Assembly (NCBI RefSeq): GCF_001613365.1
Contig: NZ_BDCF01000063.1
Location: 1-39,654 of the forward strand
Direction of reading: 5' to 3'
DNA from: Nocardia xishanensis NBRC 101358
GTDB lineage: Bacteria; Actinomycetota; Actinomycetes; Mycobacteriales; Mycobacteriaceae
DNA: 39,654 bases
Made by a program: the position numbers and the translations under genes. The notes under the pieces are model-generated. The model saw only the letters and a program-made list of their open reading frames with translations, was not told the DNA's origin and made no database searches. Shown one piece after another: positions 18,790 through 28,100 of this stretch. Positions within the stretch are counted from its first letter, which is position 1, and every line of letters starts with the position of its first letter.

Positions 18790-21771
18790 TCAGCGACCGG
18801 TGGCTTCGTACGCCTTGATCGCCTGCTCCAACCTGGCGAACGCCGCGCCGAGGTTGGCGAGATCGCCGCTGCGCTGGGCGTCACGCACGTTGCGCAGGGC
18901 CGCGTCCAATTCCAGGACCGCCGCGTCCTTCGCGTTGGGCGGCGGCGGAGCGGTCCCCTGGGCTGGCGGCGGCGCGGTGGCGCCCTGGTTCGGCGGCGGC
19001 GTCGTCCCCTGCTGGTTCGGCGCCTCGGCACCCGGCGCCGTCGCGGCGCTGCCGCTGCCAGGGAAGATCTTGTCGAGGGCCGCGGCGAGCGTCGGCTCGT
19101 AGCCGACGAGCACCGAACCGGTCGCCGGATCGCGGTAGCTCACGAGCACCCGGGCCAACTGCGGGAAGGTCGAGGTGTTCGGTCCGCTGTTGCGTTCGGT
19201 GTACAGCGGCTCGACATAGAGAATGCCGCCGTCGGCGATCGGCAAGGTCAGCAGATTGCCATATTTGATCTTGTTCGAGCCTTGCAACAAAGTCTTGTCA
19301 CGCGAGACCTCGTCGTTGATGGTCATCGTGTTCTGTGTTTGTTGCGGACCCTGGGTCTGCGAATCCGTCGGCAATTGCAAGATCGTGAACTTGCCGTAGT
19401 TCTCCGGATCCGAGCGCACCGAGATATAGGCCGACAGATACTGCCGGTTGAAGCCGACCATGGCGCTGGTCAGATTGAACTCCGGCCGTCCGGTCTTCGG
19501 ATCGCCGACCAGGACGTAGTACGGCGGCTGCTTGAAGGTGCCGCCCTCGATCGTCGGATCGCTCGGCACCGACCAGAACGCGTTGTTGGTGAAGAACTCT
19601 CGCGGATCGTTCACGTGGTACTTGGTGAGCATCTCGCGCTGCACCTTGAACAGATCCTCCGGGTAACGGAAGTGCGAGCGCAGCTCGGGCGAGATGTCGC
19701 TCTCCGACTTCACCGCGTTCGGGAACACCCCGCGCCATGCCTTGAGCACCGGATCGGTGGTGTCCACCTCGTAGAGGGTGACGGTGCCGTCGTAGGCGTC
19801 GACGGTGGCCTTCACCGAGTTACGGATGTAGCTGACCTCTTTGCGGGGCAGCAGCCGTCCGGTCTTCTTGTCGACGCTGTCCTCGACCGCGCCCTCCAGC
19901 GAGGTGCTCTGCGCGTAGGGGTAGGTGTCGAGCGTGGTGTAGGCGTCCACGATCCAGACGATGCGCTTGTCCACCACCGCGGGGTAGGCGTTGCCGTCGG
20001 CGGTCAGCCACGGCGCGACCTTCTCGACCCGCTCGCGCGGATCGCGGTTGAAGATGATCTTCGAATCGTCGCCGATGGCGCCGGAGAACAGGATATTGCG
20101 CTCGGCGTACTTGGCCGCGAACGCCAGCCGGTTGAACCAGGACCCGATCGACACGCCGCCCGAACCGGTGTAGGTGTACTGCACGTTGTCCAGGTCGTAT
20201 TCGCGCGCGGGCTGTCCGGCCGCGCCGACGATGGCGTAGTCGGCGTCGGACTGGGAGATCAGTTCGCCGTAATAGATTCGCGGCTGGTCGACCTTGATGG
20301 CCTGGCGCTCCTGCGGCGTGGAGAGATCGCTGACGAAGCTCATCTGGCCGTCGTCGAAGACCGGGTAGCCGCTGTCGCTGCTGCCCGCGACGGTCGCGTC
20401 CTTCGCGGCCGCTTTGTTGATGCGGTTGGCGGGCGCGGCGACGAATCCGTTGCCGTGGGTATAGACGGTGTGCCGGTTGATCCAGTCGGTCTGGTTGTCC
20501 TTGAGGCTCTGCGGTTCCAGCTCGCGCGCCGCGACGATGTAGTCCTGGACCTCGCCCTCGATCGTGTAGCGGTCGATGTCGAGCGGGTTGGGGAAGCCGT
20601 AGAAGTTCTTCAGCTGGCGCAGCTGAGTGAGAGTCGGCGACAAGACGTTCGGGTCGAGCAGCCGGATATTGGAGATGGTGGTGCGGTCGGCGGGAACGTC
20701 GCGCGGGTTCTTGGTGCCGTCGCCCTTGTAGTTCTGGTAGTCGACCTTGTCGTCGGTGATGCCGAACGCCTGCCTGGTCGCGGCGATGTTGCGCTCGATG
20801 TACTCCGATTCCTTGTCGGCGGCGTTCGGGCGCACCGAGAACTGCTCGACAACCAGCGGCCACACCGCGCCGACCAGGATCGAGGAGAGCACGAGCAGCG
20901 CGGCGGCCATGGCGGGCACGCGCAGATCGCGCAGCACGATTCCGGCGAAGAAGGCCAGCGCGCAGATCACCGCGATGGACATCAGGATCAGCTTGGCGGG
21001 CAGCACCGCGTTGATGTCGGTGAAGGAACCACCGGTGAAGGTGGGCTCTTTACGCGAGCTGGAGAGCAACTCGTAGCGGTCGAACCAGTACGCGATCGCC
21101 TTGAGCAGCACGAAGATTCCGGCGATCACCGCGAGCTGGACGCGCGCGGGCTTGGTGAGCGTGCCCTCGCGGCCGCTCAGCCGCAGACCACCGAAGACGT
21201 AGTGCGTCACCAGATTCGCGAAGAACGCGATCACCACGGCGACGAAAAGCCAGTTCAGCACCATCCGGTAGAACGGCAGATCGAAGGCGTAGAAGCCGAC
21301 GTCGAGACCGAACTGCGGATCGGTCTCACCGAACGAACCGCCGTTGAGGAAAAGCTGCACCGTCACCCAGTTCGACTGCGCCACCAGGCCCGAGAGCAGA
21401 CCGAGCAGCACCGGGATGCCGATGCCGAAGAGCTTGAGCCTGCTCATCACGGTGGTGCGATACCGGGCGATCGGATCGTTCGGACCGGCGACCGGCACGA
21501 ATACCGGCCTGGTGCGATAGCCGACCAGCAGCGCGAGCCACACCACGAGACCGACGAACACCGCCACCGCGGCGAACAGCAGGATCCGGGTCCGCAGCAC
21601 GGTGAGATACACGTTGCGGAAACCGACCTCACCGAACCACAGCCAGTTGGTATAGGTGTCGGTCAGCCTCGGTCCCAACAGCAGCAACGCCGCAACGACG
21701 ATGGCAGCCACCAGCAGCACACGGCTGCGACGGGACAACGAAGGTAAGCCGGTTGGGGGCCGCATGCCCAC
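18790..21771 (-). CDS. UPF0182-family large membrane protein (Rv3193c-like)
   Basis: A 993-residue protein, near the length of M. tuberculosis Rv3193c. About seven N-terminal membrane helices (first at about 16-34, ending in the family phrase TDTYTNWLWFGEVGFRNVYLTV) lead to a large extracytoplasmic domain with SVRPNAADKESEYIERNI, and then a Pro/Ala-rich segment (PGAEAPNQQGTTPPPNQ) before a short C-terminal helix. The GTG at 21771 (reading MGMRPP) is chosen because GGAG lies nine bases before it and the Rv3193c protein begins the same way; the ATG six bases later is the alternative. The role is unknown; related proteins are conserved across actinobacteria and some archaea. The gene is divergent from the PPA1309-family gene across 199 bp. 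Confidence 0.92.
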   Translation of the reverse strand: MGMRPPTGLPSLSRRSRVLLVAAIVVAALLLLGPRLTDTYTNWLWFGEVGFRNVYLTVLRTRILLFAAVAVFVGLVVWLALLVGYRTRPVFVPVAGPNDPIARYRTTVMSRLKLFGIGIPVLLGLLSGLVAQSNWVTVQLFLNGGSFGETDPQFGLDVGFYAFDLPFYRMVLNWLFVAVVIAFFANLVTHYVFGGLRLSGREGTLTKPARVQLAVIAGIFVLLKAIAYWFDRYELLSSSRKEPTFTGGSFTDINAVLPAKLILMSIAVICALAFFAGIVLRDLRVPAMAAALLVLSSILVGAVWPLVVEQFSVRPNAADKESEYIERNIAATRQAFGITDDKVDYQNYKGDGTKNPRDVPADRTTISNIRLLDPNVLSPTLTQLRQLKNFYGFPNPLDIDRYTIEGEVQDYIVAARELEPQSLKDNQTDWINRHTVYTHGNGFVAAPANRINKAAAKDATVAGSSDSGYPVFDDGQMSFVSDLSTPQERQAIKVDQPRIYYGELISQSDADYAIVGAAGQPAREYDLDNVQYTYTGSGGVSIGSWFNRLAFAAKYAERNILFSGAIGDDSKIIFNRDPRERVEKVAPWLTADGNAYPAVVDKRIVWIVDAYTTLDTYPYAQSTSLEGAVEDSVDKKTGRLLPRKEVSYIRNSVKATVDAYDGTVTLYEVDTTDPVLKAWRGVFPNAVKSESDISPELRSHFRYPEDLFKVQREMLTKYHVNDPREFFTNNAFWSVPSDPTIEGGTFKQPPYYVLVGDPKTGRPEFNLTSAMVGFNRQYLSAYISVRSDPENYGKFTILQLPTDSQTQGPQQTQNTMTINDEVSRDKTLLQGSNKIKYGNLLTLPIADGGILYVEPLYTERNSGPNTSTFPQLARVLVSYRDPATGSVLVGYEPTLAAALDKIFPGSGSAATAPGAEAPNQQGTTPPPNQGATAPPPAQGTAPPPPNAKDAAVLELDAALRNVRDAQRSGDLANLGAAFARLEQAIKAYEATGR

Positions 21772-21970
21772 GGTGCCACTCTCCAGGGTCCGGCGGCGCC
21801 CGCGCCCAATCGGTCGATGCGCCGCATTCCGACGTTGCGGTTCGGTCCTCGCGGACCGTCTGGCGCCCACTCTACGGAAACGGACATCGCACCGTCGTGT
21901 GTGGCCTCGGCGAGCTCGGCGGAAGCGATTTCGGCGGCTTCGCCGAAACGCCGGTTGCGGTGATGCGAGG

Positions 21971-22561
21971 ATGTCCACCGTGAACGCCGATCTGCACGCC
22001 GAGCTTGTCCTGTCCCGCGCCGTCCGTGAGGTCGCGGAGTTCGCCGACGCCGAGGGCTGGGGGCGTCCGCCGCAGATGTTCGCGCTGGTGCCGACCGCCG
22101 ATCTGGTCGCGGCCGAACCCGGGCTGCTCGATCAGATCGATCAGGGCGACGAGCTCACACCGATCGCGCAGGAACCGCTGCCCGACGACATCACGGGCGG
22201 TTCGATGGCGCTCGACGAATTCCTTGCCACCACGAGTTGGCCGCCCGCCGTGCGGGGTTGCGTGCTCGTGCAGGAGATCGTGGTACTGCCGCCGGACGCC
22301 GAGAGCACCCTCGACGACGCGCTCGCCCCGCTGCTCGCCGACCACGATGCCGCCGACGCCGCGGCACGCGCGGCCGCCGCGGCACACCCGGAGCGGCGGG
22401 AGGCTCGGCTGTTCGCCGCCGTGCTGCGCGATGGCGCGTCGCTGTCGCTGCTGCAGATCCGCCCGCAGGACGACGAGGACGATTTCGGCGACCTGGACCT
22501 GCGGACCTACCCCAACCTGGCGCCGAACCTCATCGAGGCGCTGCACCACACCTTGGAGTGA
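21971..22561 (+). CDS. PPA1309-family conserved protein
   Basis: A 196-residue soluble, acidic protein of a family restricted to actinobacteria. Recognised features are AVREVAEFADAEGWGRPPQMFALVPTADL near the N terminus, TTSWPPAVRGCVLVQEIVVLPP in the middle, AHPERREARLFAAVLRDGASL and a terminal DLDLRTYPNLAPNLIEALHHTLE. Function is not known. The ATG at 21971 has GAGG directly before it, tight for a ribosome site. Its TGA directly abuts the stop of the convergent PDZ-protease gene (TGATCA). Confidence 0.85.
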   Translation: MSTVNADLHAELVLSRAVREVAEFADAEGWGRPPQMFALVPTADLVAAEPGLLDQIDQGDELTPIAQEPLPDDITGGSMALDEFLATTSWPPAVRGCVLVQEIVVLPPDAESTLDDALAPLLADHDAADAAARAAAAAHPERREARLFAAVLRDGASLSLLQIRPQDDEDDFGDLDLRTYPNLAPNLIEALHHTLE

Positions 22562-23599
22562 TCAGCCGCAGCTGGGCGCATCGGCGCCCGCGTTCAGCGC
22601 GTTGAGCGACCGCACCGCACTGTCCAGGGTCTCCACCTTGACCAGGCGCAGGCCCTCCGGCGTGCGCTGCCTGGCCTCGTTGCAGTTGGCCGCGGGGACC
22701 AGGAACGTCTCGGCGCCCGCGTCGCGCGCGGCCATCATCTTGTATTGGATGCCGCCGATCGGGCCGACCGCGCCGTCCTGATCGATGGTGCCGGTACCCG
22801 CCACGAACTTGCCGCCGTCCAGGTATCCGGGGCTCAGCTTGTCGATCAGGGCGAGGCTGAACATCAGGCCCGCCGACGGACCGCCGATATCGGCCAGGTT
22901 GAAGGTGACCTGCATGGGCGGCAGCGCGCCCTCGCCCGGGGTGACGCCGAGGTAGCCCTTGGCCGGATCGTCCGGGCGCGCGCCGAGCGTGATGGTTGCG
23001 GTCTGCTCGGCGTTGTCGCGGCGGAACACCACGGTCAGCTGGCTGCCAGGCGGCTGCGAGGACACCGCGGACACCAGGTCTTTCGGGGTCGCGATCGGCG
23101 CGCCGTTGACGCTCACGAGTTGATCACCGGGCCGCAGCACATCTTTGGCGGGGGCGTCGTCGCCGACCTTCCGGATCAGCACCACGGTCGGCAGATTCAG
23201 ATAGTGCAGCGCCGCGACCTCGGCATTGCCCTCGGAATCCTTGAACTCCTGCTGATTGGACTTGTCGATCTCCTCACGCGGCACGCCGGGCGGGTAGACC
23301 TCGGCGCGCGGGACGAGACCGTGCTGGCCGCTCACCCAGAAGCCGAACGCCTCGAACAGGTTCAGGCCGTCGCGCACCGCGACCGTCGTCATGTTCAGGT
23401 GACCCGAGGTGGGGTCGAGCTCCGCGCCGACGACGTCGACGACCTGCTTGCCCTCGACCTCGCCGAGCGTGTCGAAGGTTGGCCCGGGTCCGAGCGCGAC
23501 GTACGGCACCTTGACCACGGTGCCGATGACACCGAGCACGAGCACCGGAATTAGCGCGGCAAGGAGGGTGAGGATCCGACGGTTCACCCCGCCCACCAT
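22562..23599 (-). CDS. PDZ-domain Lon-type membrane serine protease (Rv3194c-like)
   Basis: A 345-residue protein with an N-terminal membrane anchor (about 9-29), a conserved juxtamembrane part (VPYVALGPGPTFDTLGEVEG), a PDZ domain at about 135-205 (LRPGDQLVSVNGAPI) and a C-terminal Lon-protease fold. The catalytic dyad is Ser242 in GGPSAGLMFSLAL and Lys287 in GGIQYKMMAA; GTGTIDQDGAVGPIGG is the typical intervening strand. It should cut membrane or exported proteins at the outer face of the membrane, as the YlbL-type proteases do. GGGGAG six to seven bases before the ATG at 23599 fixes the start; in-frame sequence upstream to 24067 is antisense to the next gene. Confidence 0.93.
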   Translation of the reverse strand: MVGGVNRRILTLLAALIPVLVLGVIGTVVKVPYVALGPGPTFDTLGEVEGKQVVDVVGAELDPTSGHLNMTTVAVRDGLNLFEAFGFWVSGQHGLVPRAEVYPPGVPREEIDKSNQQEFKDSEGNAEVAALHYLNLPTVVLIRKVGDDAPAKDVLRPGDQLVSVNGAPIATPKDLVSAVSSQPPGSQLTVVFRRDNAEQTATITLGARPDDPAKGYLGVTPGEGALPPMQVTFNLADIGGPSAGLMFSLALIDKLSPGYLDGGKFVAGTGTIDQDGAVGPIGGIQYKMMAARDAGAETFLVPAANCNEARQRTPEGLRLVKVETLDSAVRSLNALNAGADAPSCG

Positions 23600-23749
23600 A
23601 GTGATCTCCCCTGGCGCTGGACGGCGCAGGCGCGGAATCCGCTGCCGCGCGCCACCCGGTCGTTCGCTGTCCGCGTAATGCGAGCTCGAGCGGCCAGGGG
23701 CGGCCCGCCCATGGTCACGCGCCGATTGTCCGCGCGTAACGTTAGAGGC

Positions 23750-25159
23750 ATGACTGACTTCCCGTTCGGATTCTCGAACCGTGACGACGATGACGCGCGC
23801 AAGCGCGGCGAAGAGCCGAACGGTCCCGAGGCGAACAATCCGTTCGGGTTCCCGATCGGCGGCGGCGCGGGCGGGTTCGATCCCGCGCAGCTCGGCCAGA
23901 TGCTGACCTCGCTCGGCCAAATGCTCAGCGGCATGGGGCAACCCGGCGGCGCGGCTTCGGGTCCGGTCAACTACGACGTCGCCAAGCGGCTTGCCCGCCA
24001 GCAGCTCGGCGCGAGCGTGACACCCGTCTCGGCGGGCGCCAAGAAGGCGGTCGCCGACGCAGCGCACCTGGCCGAACTCTGGTTGGACGGCGCGACGACG
24101 CTGCCCGCGGGTGCGGCGAGGACGGTGGCGTGGACGGCCAACGACTGGATCGAGGAGACGCTGTCCACCTGGAAGCGGTTGTGCGATCCGGTGGCCGAGC
24201 AGATCTCGGGCATGTGGACCGCGCAGCTACCTGAGGAGGCGAGGGAGTTCGCCGCGCCGATGGTCGGCATGCTCGGCCAGATGGGCGGTCTCGCCTTCGG
24301 CTCGCAGCTCGGCCAGGCGCTCGGCCAGCTGGCCAAGGAGGTGCTGACCTCCACCGATATCGGTCTGCCGCTCGGTCCGAGCGGCACCGGCGCGCTGCTG
24401 CCCGCCGCGATCTCGGAGTTCAGCGCGGGCCTCGAGCAGCCGGAGAGCGAGATCCTGGTCTTCCTCGCGGCGCGAGAGGCGGCCCACCAGCGGCTGTTCG
24501 CGCACGTGCCGTGGCTGCGTCCCCAGGTGCTCGGGGCGGTGGAGGACTACGCGCGCGGTATCAAGATGGACTTCTCCGCACTCGAGCAGGCGGCGCAGGG
24601 CATCGACCCGATGTCGCTGACCGACCCGTCGAAGCTCGAGGAGATCTTGGCGCAGGGCACGTTCGAACCGCAGACCACGCCCGAACAGAAGCAGGCGCTG
24701 GAACGACTGGAGACGCTGCTCGCCCTGATCGAGGGCTGGGTGCAGGTCGTGGTGGCCGACGCGGTCGGCGAGCGGCTCCCCGGCGCGGGCGCGCTGGCCG
24801 AGACGCTGCGCCGCCGCCGCGCCACCGGCGGACCCGCCGAGCAGACCTTCGCCACCCTGGTCGGTCTGGAGCTGCGGCCGCGCAAGCTGCGCGAGGCCGC
24901 GCAGCTCTGGCGGCGGCTGACCACCGACGCTGGGGTGGACGCCCGCGACGGTGTGTGGGCGCACCCGGATCTGCTGCCCAACTCCGAGGACCTGGACTCC
25001 CCCGCCGGCTTCATCGACTCGGTCATCGGCGGCGGCGCGGCCGCGTTCGACGATCCGCTGGCGCAGCTGGCCGAGACCGAGGCGCGCGAGCGTGCCGAGG
25101 CCGACCGCGAGGGCGGCGACGGACTGGACACGCCCGACCTGGGCAAGGACAAGGGCTAG
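23750..25159 (+). CDS. DUF2342-family zinc-metalloprotease-like protein (Rv3195-like)
   Basis: A 469-residue soluble protein of the actinobacterial 'zinc-dependent metalloprotease' / F420-associated DUF2342 family. The N terminus (PFGF, then NNPFGFPIGGGAGGFDP and Gln/Met/Gly-rich repeats LGQMLTSLGQMLSGMGQ) is low-complexity. The core has MVGMLGQMGGLAFGSQLGQALGQLA and EILVFLAAREAAHQRLFAHVPWLR, where an HExxH motif would be expected but the first His is Arg (REAAH). The active site may therefore be incomplete or use another ligand. The ATG at 23750 follows AGAGG closely. It is the first of three plus-strand genes, with 95 bp to the ThiF-like gene, and probably forms an operon with it. Confidence 0.85.
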   Translation: MTDFPFGFSNRDDDDARKRGEEPNGPEANNPFGFPIGGGAGGFDPAQLGQMLTSLGQMLSGMGQPGGAASGPVNYDVAKRLARQQLGASVTPVSAGAKKAVADAAHLAELWLDGATTLPAGAARTVAWTANDWIEETLSTWKRLCDPVAEQISGMWTAQLPEEAREFAAPMVGMLGQMGGLAFGSQLGQALGQLAKEVLTSTDIGLPLGPSGTGALLPAAISEFSAGLEQPESEILVFLAAREAAHQRLFAHVPWLRPQVLGAVEDYARGIKMDFSALEQAAQGIDPMSLTDPSKLEEILAQGTFEPQTTPEQKQALERLETLLALIEGWVQVVVADAVGERLPGAGALAETLRRRRATGGPAEQTFATLVGLELRPRKLREAAQLWRRLTTDAGVDARDGVWAHPDLLPNSEDLDSPAGFIDSVIGGGAAAFDDPLAQLAETEARERAEADREGGDGLDTPDLGKDKG

Positions 25160-25254
25160 TCCTCGATATTTGCCCTGTGAACAGCGCGGATTCCTGTGGA
25201 TAACGACAGGATTCCCGGCCGTTCGGGGTTGCGGCGTTGCGCATACTGCTGGCC

Positions 25255-26121
25255 ATGACCACGTTGCGCCCGCACGGCCCGATGCTGCATCCCCGGATGA
25301 CGATCCTGGTTCGCCCCTCCGGGGTGGTCCAGCTCGGCTGGGATCCGGAACGCGCCCTGCTCCTCGACCCGCCCGATCTGGACACCCAGACCGTGCTCGG
25401 CTTCCTGCGCCTGCTCGACGGTTTGCGCACCCGGCCGCAGATCCTGTGGCAGGCGGGCCGCAGCGGCATCGCCGCCGAACGAGCCGGTGCGCTGCTGGAC
25501 GAGATCGATGCCGCCGGTCTGCTGGTACAGCCACGGGAGCGTCCTGGTCCGATCCTCGCGGTACGCGTGCACGGGCTCGGACCGCTCTCGGACGCGATCT
25601 CGGCGGGGCTGCGCCGGGTCGGCATCCGTCCCGAGCGATCGCGCGGGAACGCTCCCGAGGTTCGGCATGCGGGCAGGCGCGCACCCGACCTGGTGGTGCT
25701 CGCCGACACCGTGGTAACCGATCCACGGCTGACGAGTGAGCTTGTGCTGCAACGCATCCCGCATCTCTCGGTACGGATCCGAGACGGCCGCGGCATCGTC
25801 GGCCCGCTGGTGCTACCCGGCGAGACGAGCTGCCTGCGCTGCGCCGATCTGACGCGGGTCGACTACGACGCCGACTGGCCGCATCTCGCCGCCCAGTTGC
25901 TAGGCAGGGTCGGTCACGCCTCCCCCGCCGCCATCGCCGCGACAGCGGCGCTCGCCCTCGGCGAACTCGAGGCGATCCTGGACTGCTCGCCGCGCAGGCC
26001 GCCCGCCACCCTGGACGCCACGCTCGAGTTGGACATCGATTCGCACCTGCTGCAGCGAAGGTACTGGGCGCCACACGCGGCGTGTGGTTGTCGCACGATC
26101 GGCGCGGCGAGCGCAACGTGA
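25255..26121 (+). CDS. ThiF/E1-like (TOMM cyclodehydratase-like) protein (Rv3196-like)
   Basis: A 288-residue protein. It starts LHPRMTILVRPSGVVQLGWDPERALLLDPP, an N-terminal winged-helix-like region seen in cyclodehydratase C-type proteins, and later has LVLPGETSCLRCADLTR and HAACGC, two Cys pairs (CLRC and CGC) placed like the zinc ligands of E1-like proteins. The canonical ATP-binding GxGxxG is degenerate (HGLGPLSDAI), so adenylation is doubtful. No precursor peptide, YcaO or dehydrogenase gene is nearby, so a RiPP role is unlikely. The start is uncertain: an ATG at 25255 or an upstream TTG at 25237, neither with a good ribosome site. Confidence 0.75.
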   Translation: MTTLRPHGPMLHPRMTILVRPSGVVQLGWDPERALLLDPPDLDTQTVLGFLRLLDGLRTRPQILWQAGRSGIAAERAGALLDEIDAAGLLVQPRERPGPILAVRVHGLGPLSDAISAGLRRVGIRPERSRGNAPEVRHAGRRAPDLVVLADTVVTDPRLTSELVLQRIPHLSVRIRDGRGIVGPLVLPGETSCLRCADLTRVDYDADWPHLAAQLLGRVGHASPAAIAATAALALGELEAILDCSPRRPPATLDATLELDIDSHLLQRRYWAPHAACGCRTIGAASAT

Positions 26122-26178
26122 GATCGAAAACTTCCGATTGCCATGGCAAAGGTCGGGGTGCGTCGGCATGATGGGGTG

Positions 26179-27522
26179 GTGTCTGAGATCGTGCGCCGTA
26201 GCTCGTCCCGCAACGCCAAGTTAGCCAAGATTCCGCTGGGGATCGCCGGACGGGCCGCCGTGGGCTTCGGAAAACGACTCGCGGGTGGTGACAAGGGGGA
26301 GATCAACGCTCAACTGAACCAGAAGGCTGCCGAACAGCTGTTCACCGTGCTCGGGGAGCTCAAGGGCGGCGCTATGAAGTTCGGCCAGGCGCTGAGTGTG
26401 ATGGAGGCCGCGGTTCCCGAGGAGTTCGGCGAGCACTACCGCGACGCGCTGACGAAGTTGCAGGCCGCCGCCCCGCCGATGCCCGCCGAGGCGGTACACC
26501 GGGTGCTCGATCAGCAGCTGGGCACCCAGTGGCGGCAGCGCTTCCATTCCTTCGAGGACTCTCCGTCCGCGTCCGCCAGCATCGGACAGGTGCACAAGGC
26601 GGTGTGGTCGGACGGTCGCACCGTCGCGGTGAAGGTGCAGTACCCCGGCGCCGACGAGGCGCTGCGCGCCGATCTCAAGACGCTGTCGCGGATGACCGGC
26701 CTGATCTCCTCGGTGATCCCCGGCGCGGACGTCAAGCCGATCCTGGCAGAGATCACCGAGCGCACCGAGGAGGAACTGGACTACCGCAACGAGGCGGCGA
26801 ACCAGCGCGCCTTCGCCAAGGCCTTCGACGGTCATCCCGAGCTGGTGGTGCCGAAGGTGGTGGCCTCCGCGCCGAAGGTGATCGTCACCGAATGGCTCGA
26901 GGGGACCCCGGTCTCGCAGATCATCAAGGCGGGCGCCGCGGACCCGGGGAGCACCCTGGCCCTGCGCAACCGGGTCGCGCTGCTGATGGGCCGCTTCCAC
27001 TTCTCCTCGCCCGAGACCGTCGGCCTGCTGCACGCCGATCCGCATCCGGGCAATTTCATGATGCTGGCCGACGGCAGGCTGGCCGTGATCGATTTCGGCG
27101 CGTGCGCGCCGCTGCCCAATGGTTTCCCCGAGATCCTCGGGCGGATGCTGTCGATGGCCGTCGAGGAGGACTACGACGGGCTCACCCAATTGATGTACGA
27201 CAACGGGTGGGTCATCCCCGGCCGCACGATCACCCATCGCGAGATCGCGGACTACCTGCGCCCGTTCTCCGATCCGATCAAGACCGATTCGTTCCACTTC
27301 ACCCGCCGGTGGATGCAGCGTGTCGCGGGCAAGGCGACCGACTTCACCAGCTCGGAGATGAAAACCGCACGGGCACTGCAACTTCCGGCCGAGCACGTGA
27401 TGATCTTCCGGGTGCTCGGCGGTTCGGTGGGCATTCTCGCCCAGCTCGACGCCGAGATACCGTTCATGCAGCTGGCTGCCACCTGGTTGCCCGGCCTGCG
27501 CGACGAACGCTCGGCAAGCTGA
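26179..27522 (+). CDS. ABC1/AarF/UbiB-family atypical kinase (Rv3197-like)
   Basis: A 447-residue protein, the length of Rv3197. Family signatures are KxGQ (LKGGAMKFGQALSVME), the Ala-rich nucleotide loop SASASIGQVHKA, VAVKVQYPG with the catalytic Lys, ELDYRNEAANQR, VTEWLEG, LLHADPHPGNFM and VIDFGA (metal-binding Asp). These atypical kinases/ATPases act in lipid and quinone-related functions; in mycobacteria the region next to whiB7 has been tied to intrinsic drug tolerance, and this gene's conserved position beside whiB7 is notable. The start is taken as GTG 26179 (reading MSEIVRRSSSRNAKLA) to match known homologues, with GGGG before it; an ATG at 26143 is possible. Confidence 0.93.
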   Translation: MSEIVRRSSSRNAKLAKIPLGIAGRAAVGFGKRLAGGDKGEINAQLNQKAAEQLFTVLGELKGGAMKFGQALSVMEAAVPEEFGEHYRDALTKLQAAAPPMPAEAVHRVLDQQLGTQWRQRFHSFEDSPSASASIGQVHKAVWSDGRTVAVKVQYPGADEALRADLKTLSRMTGLISSVIPGADVKPILAEITERTEEELDYRNEAANQRAFAKAFDGHPELVVPKVVASAPKVIVTEWLEGTPVSQIIKAGAADPGSTLALRNRVALLMGRFHFSSPETVGLLHADPHPGNFMMLADGRLAVIDFGACAPLPNGFPEILGRMLSMAVEEDYDGLTQLMYDNGWVIPGRTITHREIADYLRPFSDPIKTDSFHFTRRWMQRVAGKATDFTSSEMKTARALQLPAEHVMIFRVLGGSVGILAQLDAEIPFMQLAATWLPGLRDERSAS

Positions 27523-27546
27523 AAGATACTCCTCCACAACGCAAAC

Positions 27547-27579
27547 GAGCCGCCCACCTGATCTCGAGGTGAGCGGCTC
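27547..27579. terminator. Terminator between ABC1 kinase and whiB7
   Basis: GAGCCGCCCACCT (27547-27559) pairs with AGGTGAGCGGCTC (27567-27579) with one mismatch and a 7-nt loop, followed by GTCTGCTTTCT on the plus strand and GTTTGC on the minus. It can serve both convergent genes. Confidence 0.7.
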
Positions 27580-27669
27580 GTCTGCTTTCTCGTTCCTGGG
27601 CCCTGCTCGGGTCCGGATCGGACGGTTGGGCCTCAGCGACCGGAGGGAGGTGAGGCCGCGGCCCGGCTC

Positions 27670-27960
27670 TCATGCCGGGACCGCGACCTTGCGCGGACGA
27701 CCACGCGGGCGCTTGCGGGCGATCACGACACCCTGGTCGAAGATCTCACCGCCCCACACGCCCCAAGGCTCGCGCCGATCGATGGCCGCGCTCAGGCAGC
27801 CCTTGCGGATCGGGCAGGACGCGCACAGCGCCTTGGCCTGTTCCAACTGGACCGGGCTCTCCGCGAACCAGAGATCGGGATCTCCGGCTCGGCAGGGCAG
27901 GACCCTGGTGACCTCCCGGGTGACAGCGGTGGCCTGCGGCCAGCTCTCTGCGGGGAACAC
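27670..27960 (-). CDS. whiB7: WhiB7 redox-sensitive transcription factor
   Basis: A 96-residue Wbl protein. Four cysteines (23, 46, 49, 55 in the pattern LPC...LCASCPIRKGC) bind the 4Fe-4S cluster; EPWGVWGGEIF (64-74) is the turn that contacts the primary sigma factor; RPRGRPRK near the C terminus is the AT-hook that marks WhiB7. It activates intrinsic antibiotic-resistance genes when ribosomes are inhibited. The GTG at 27960 is chosen because AAGGAG stands six bases before it; the longer frame to 28053 would begin inside the attenuator hairpin. It is transcribed from a promoter about 600 bp upstream through an attenuated leader. Confidence 0.96.
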   Translation of the reverse strand: MFPAESWPQATAVTREVTRVLPCRAGDPDLWFAESPVQLEQAKALCASCPIRKGCLSAAIDRREPWGVWGGEIFDQGVVIARKRPRGRPRKVAVPA

Positions 27961-28035
27961 GTCGTTCTCCTTCAGTTCGTTCTGCAGCGGTTCGTTAGTT
28001 GTCCACGAAACCGGTGGCAAACGGCTGAAGGGCCG

Positions 28036-28082
28036 CTTAAAAGTACTGGCCACGGTTTCGCTTCTCGCGAGCCGTGGCCAGG
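28036..28082 (-). terminator. whiB7 leader attenuator
   Basis: On the minus strand CTGGCCACGG (28081-28072) pairs perfectly with CCGTGGCCAG (28055-28046), followed by TACTTTTAAG, a good intrinsic terminator 86 nt before the whiB7 start. The upstream segment CCGTGATCAGG (28138-28128) can pair with the 5' arm CCTGGCCACGG in 10 of 11 positions (one G-U, one mismatch), which would break the terminator. This is the layout of an attenuator. Confidence 0.8.
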
Positions 28083-28100
28083 AGGTCTGGGGTGGGTCCC

